NCBI GenBank assembly: GCA_963921425.1
Contig: OY992835.1
Location: forward strand, 9,486,001 to 9,550,000
Direction: 5' to 3'
Source: Dryas octopetala
Taxonomy: Eukaryota > Streptophyta > Magnoliopsida > Rosales > Rosaceae
Length of the DNA: 64,000 nucleotides
The notes beneath the pieces were generated by a model, which made no database searches, had not been told where the DNA came from, and saw nothing but the letters and a program-made list of their open reading frames with translations. The translations under genes were made by a program, and so were the position numbers. Shown here piece after piece: positions 61,201 through 64,000 of the stretch; within the stretch, counting starts at the first letter, position 1, and each line of letters starts with the position of its first letter.

Positions 61201-61814
61201 GTTTATACTTTGTGGTTTTGCTTGGTTGCGATAGGACAAGAAGATCAAAAAGAAGACTTGAGGACCAAACCTCATGGGAGAGGACTGGACCTCCAGAAGT
61301 TGAGAAGAAGATTGAGGACCGGACCTCATGAGAGAAGACCGAACCTCCAGTAGCTTGAAAGTGCGAAACCTCCTTCTTCATTTGCACTTTTCTTCTCTCT
61401 TCCTTTTCATCCTTCACTTTTTTTAATCCCATTGCACGATATGTTTGGTGGGAAAATGTATTTTGAATTCTAAATAATTAGTCACCAACATTCATGGAAA
61501 CATTGTTTAATGATATCAATTCTAACACCAATACAGCAATCTTACATCTAATGGTGAAGGGAAAAAACCAACTAACTGCAGCATTAGTGAGCATCTGCCT
61601 GTCAGACTGTCATGACAGTTTTTGTCAAATTCTTCCACCATTCTTACATGTGGGTGGGCTTAGCTCCCTTGCCACCCCAACACCAATCTCCAACCTCCAA
61701 CATGCTCTATGGTGACTGCATGGTGACAATGGGCAATACAAACTAACAACAGTGACAGTTGCATCTATTTCTACCAAAAAAAATTGGTTGCCTTTGCTAG
61801 ATTTTGTTGTAGTG
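58251..61814. mobile_element. Non-autonomous CACTA element (3,564 bp)
   Basis: Begins CACTACAACAAATATGG and ends GATTTTGTTGTAGTG: a 12-bp TIR of the CACTA (En/Spm) type, with 3-bp flanks GGG and AGG (2 of 3). Subterminal CAAAGGC motifs occur at both ends. Internal repeats include a 112-bp tandem pair (58685 and 58797) and a segment of about 75 bp repeated at 60088 and 61152. GGTCCGGTCCTC/GAGGACCGGACCTC motifs occur near 59640-59760 and in inverted form near 61240-61350. No transposase domain was recognised, so it depends on an autonomous relative. Confidence 0.85.
58685..58910. repeat. 112-bp tandem duplication inside the CACTA element
   Basis: AAATTGGTTTAAGGTTTTA starts at 58685 and again at 58797. 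The copies share GATAG(A/G)GCTCGGGACTACGA and differ at a few positions. Confidence 0.8.
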
Positions 61815-63264
61815 AGGAAAAAAGAGGCAATTCTAAAGAAAATTGCAAGATTTGTTTTCTCTTTTCGGATTACACATTTGAAAATGTTGAAATGGAAATA
61901 ATGAAATATGATAGAAAATTAGGTTCAACTCCCTAGAGACAACTTTTCTTTTTTGAGAAAAAATACCCATAGTTGGTATTTTAAAAGAATGAGCCCCTTT
62001 TTTTTGGGTTTTGGTTTGAGTGGTCACTGGTCAATGATTTTACTTGTTTTTTTTTTTTTTTTTTCTGAGATTTTACTTGCTTTAAGGAGCTAAAAAATTA
62101 CTATATGACCGTGACATTATGTGTTTTAAGAATAATGCTAATTATCTCATCTTTTTTTTTTTTTTTTCCAACATTTGTATCACACCTTATGTATCATTAT
62201 TTTACTGAATATGGTATTTTCTTTTATTTTTTATTTTTTAGTATCTAATGTATGAATATCATATAAGGTGATATGAAATTGTAGTATAAAAATATGGTAA
62301 GTGAAACATTATTGTGTGTTTTAAAGGTGAAAAGAAAGACTTTTATCATTGCTGAGTAAAAAAGTTATTAAGTTGGTAGCACAATCTATATATCCCTACA
62401 TATTTATTTGTTTCTGCCTTTGGGTTGGTATATGTAAGAAGATCCAATCATTCCTTAGTATATTTTAGTGGTTTCATGTGGGTAAGGGAGGGGGATCCAT
62501 TGGGTAAGATGGGTTAGTTGCAATTTAGGGAAATTGGCGCCTTCAACCAACAAGCCATAGTGGGAAAATTGGCTTGGAGACTTCATTCATCGCCCAAACT
62601 CTTATGTTGCATGCCCTAGTGTTTAAATCTGAATATTATGCTGAATTAACTGAAGTGTATGTATTCTTCCTCCTCAACCCTAGGTGTATCTTGCCCTAGA
62701 ATTACTCATCACAATCCGAAAATTAGTGAACAAATAAGTAATTGTATATGGCAATCAGACAATTTACTCCAACCAAGAGCGAGCCATTGAAGAAGGTCAA
62801 GTTGCTGGAAAGGGATGGCCATATTGTTTGACCAAAAGGGCATTTTAAAAGGGAGATTTTTATTGAAGCAGTGGATCCATGTCGGGTCTGTAATCAACCT
62901 TGAAGTTGAGCAAAGCCAATATCTTTAAGTTTCGAAATTATACTAAGGACTTTCAAATGGACAACTCTGTGCATTACCTACTTGTACACTAGTACATGAT
63001 TTCACCATGAAATTCCATTTGAATAAGGGCTCCAAACAAACTTGTTTAGTGGGTTGCTAATGGAAGATTAACAGTCTTCATTTCATCAACAATATCTGCT
63101 CTAGGCTTGTCATAGGCTCGTAGCTTAACCAAATTCCATGATCGGTTTGTAATGAAGTTCACTATTCTAAAGCAAAGCGTTAGCCCGAGTAGTAAGAGTG
63201 AGTAAGGTAATGCATTAAAATTAGGCTAGATCCAGAATTCGATTTGTAGTGTAAAAAATATAAG
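61815..63264. other. Intergenic, nothing recognised
   Basis: AT-rich with poly(T) runs near 62050 and 62152. No supported gene or element ends. Confidence 0.4.
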
Positions 63265-63425
63265 AAAGGAAATTAGAGTACCCAATTATGTTTCCAAAAG
63301 TGAACATATTGTCCATTCCCTATTAATCCATTTGATACATATAACAAAGGAAATGAGAGTACCCAATTATCTTTCCAAAAGAGAACATATTGTCCACTCC
63401 TTATTAATCCATTTGATACCTACTA
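63265..63425. repeat. 81-bp tandem duplication
   Basis: AAAGGAAATTAGAGTACCCA starts at 63265 and AAAGGAAATGAGAGTACCCA at 63346. The units share GAACATATTGTCCA and TTAATCCATTTGATAC, with a few substitutions. Confidence 0.85.
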
Positions 63426-64000
63426 GACTAGCGAAAAGAAAGCAAACATAACATGATTAGTTTTGATCCCCAAAAGAAATCTCTCTCAAGATGTTCTAGT
63501 TGGGTGATTGCTTTCTCAAGACATGGAAGGCAAAGCATAACATGATTTGGCATAGACATACCACTAAGATTAGACTGAATCAATCAATGTTAGTTTACCA
63601 GCTTTTCTGGTGAGCATGTTGGCTTTCCACTGCCAATTTGTTTTGCATACGCAAGGTTAACACACATTAATTGATTTGATCTTTCCAGAATATGAGATTA
63701 TAAATTGTCAAATACTTTCCAATAGTGCACGTATGAGGAACCCAAAATAGGGAATATTGTTGTGAAAGCATCTCCAGCCCTTTCCTTTCCTTTTCTCCAA
63801 TGTGATGATAAATTCAGGAAAAAAGTTAGATTTGGAGGACACTCCCATGCTAAAGCTGAAATTTTTTCCTAAATCTTTGTTTTGTTTGGGCTTCTATTCT
63901 AAAATTTGACCATTTGAGATTTGGAAATGCTCATCCATTCAACTTGATTTGGGAAAACTTTAAAAAAAATCTCAAATTTAGAGAGATTTTAAGAAAGGGT
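63426..64000. other. Intergenic to window edge, nothing recognised
   Basis: AT-rich. No supported frame or element. Confidence 0.4.

Overview
This window is plant nuclear DNA, most likely from a woody dicot. A Rosaceae/Prunus-like source is a guess from gene style and cannot be proven from the sequence alone. The base composition is AT-rich, genes are split by GT-AG introns, GA/CT microsatellites sit in leaders, and about half of the sequence is transposons, many with readable termini and target-site duplications (TSDs). I see no bacterial-style operons, tRNA, rRNA or CRISPR.

Genes, left to right: the Ser/Gly/Glu-rich C-terminus of an unidentified gene (2-109, +); a small conserved-looking membrane protein (5427-5612, -) with a probable spliced leader up to about 8.06 kb; a complete SINA-like RING E3 ubiquitin ligase (15493-21312, +, two exons); a chimeric gene (37235-40902, +, eight phase-compatible exons) joining an HMG-box-like domain, a DUF1985/plant-mobile-type domain and a RING-less SINA zinc-finger/TRAF domain; a heavy-metal-associated (HMA) protein without a prenylation box (42647-44224, +); and a canonical heavy-metal-associated isoprenylated protein, HIPP (55495-57511, -).

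Between the genes is a dense, mostly non-autonomous transposon landscape. It includes hAT elements with 8-bp TSDs (833, 8949, 13555, 23650 and probably 25556), long-TIR Mutator-like MITEs with 9-bp TSDs (21559, 26204, 46397, 52196, 53535), a 3.56-kb CACTA element (58251-61814), an L1-type LINE (27503-35522, -) split by a 1.7-kb solo LTR (29556-31251), a 5'-truncated LINE in the SINA intron, and a satellite-like array with a six-monomer higher-order period (2820-4690).

The most unusual item is the HMG-box/DUF1985/SINA fusion. It keeps the SINA substrate-binding half but has lost the RING, so it would be expected to bind SINA-type partners or dimerise without its own E2-recruiting activity. A full-length RING SINA paralogue lies 16 kb upstream on the same strand. 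The LINE is inserted directly upstream of the fusion gene's leader.
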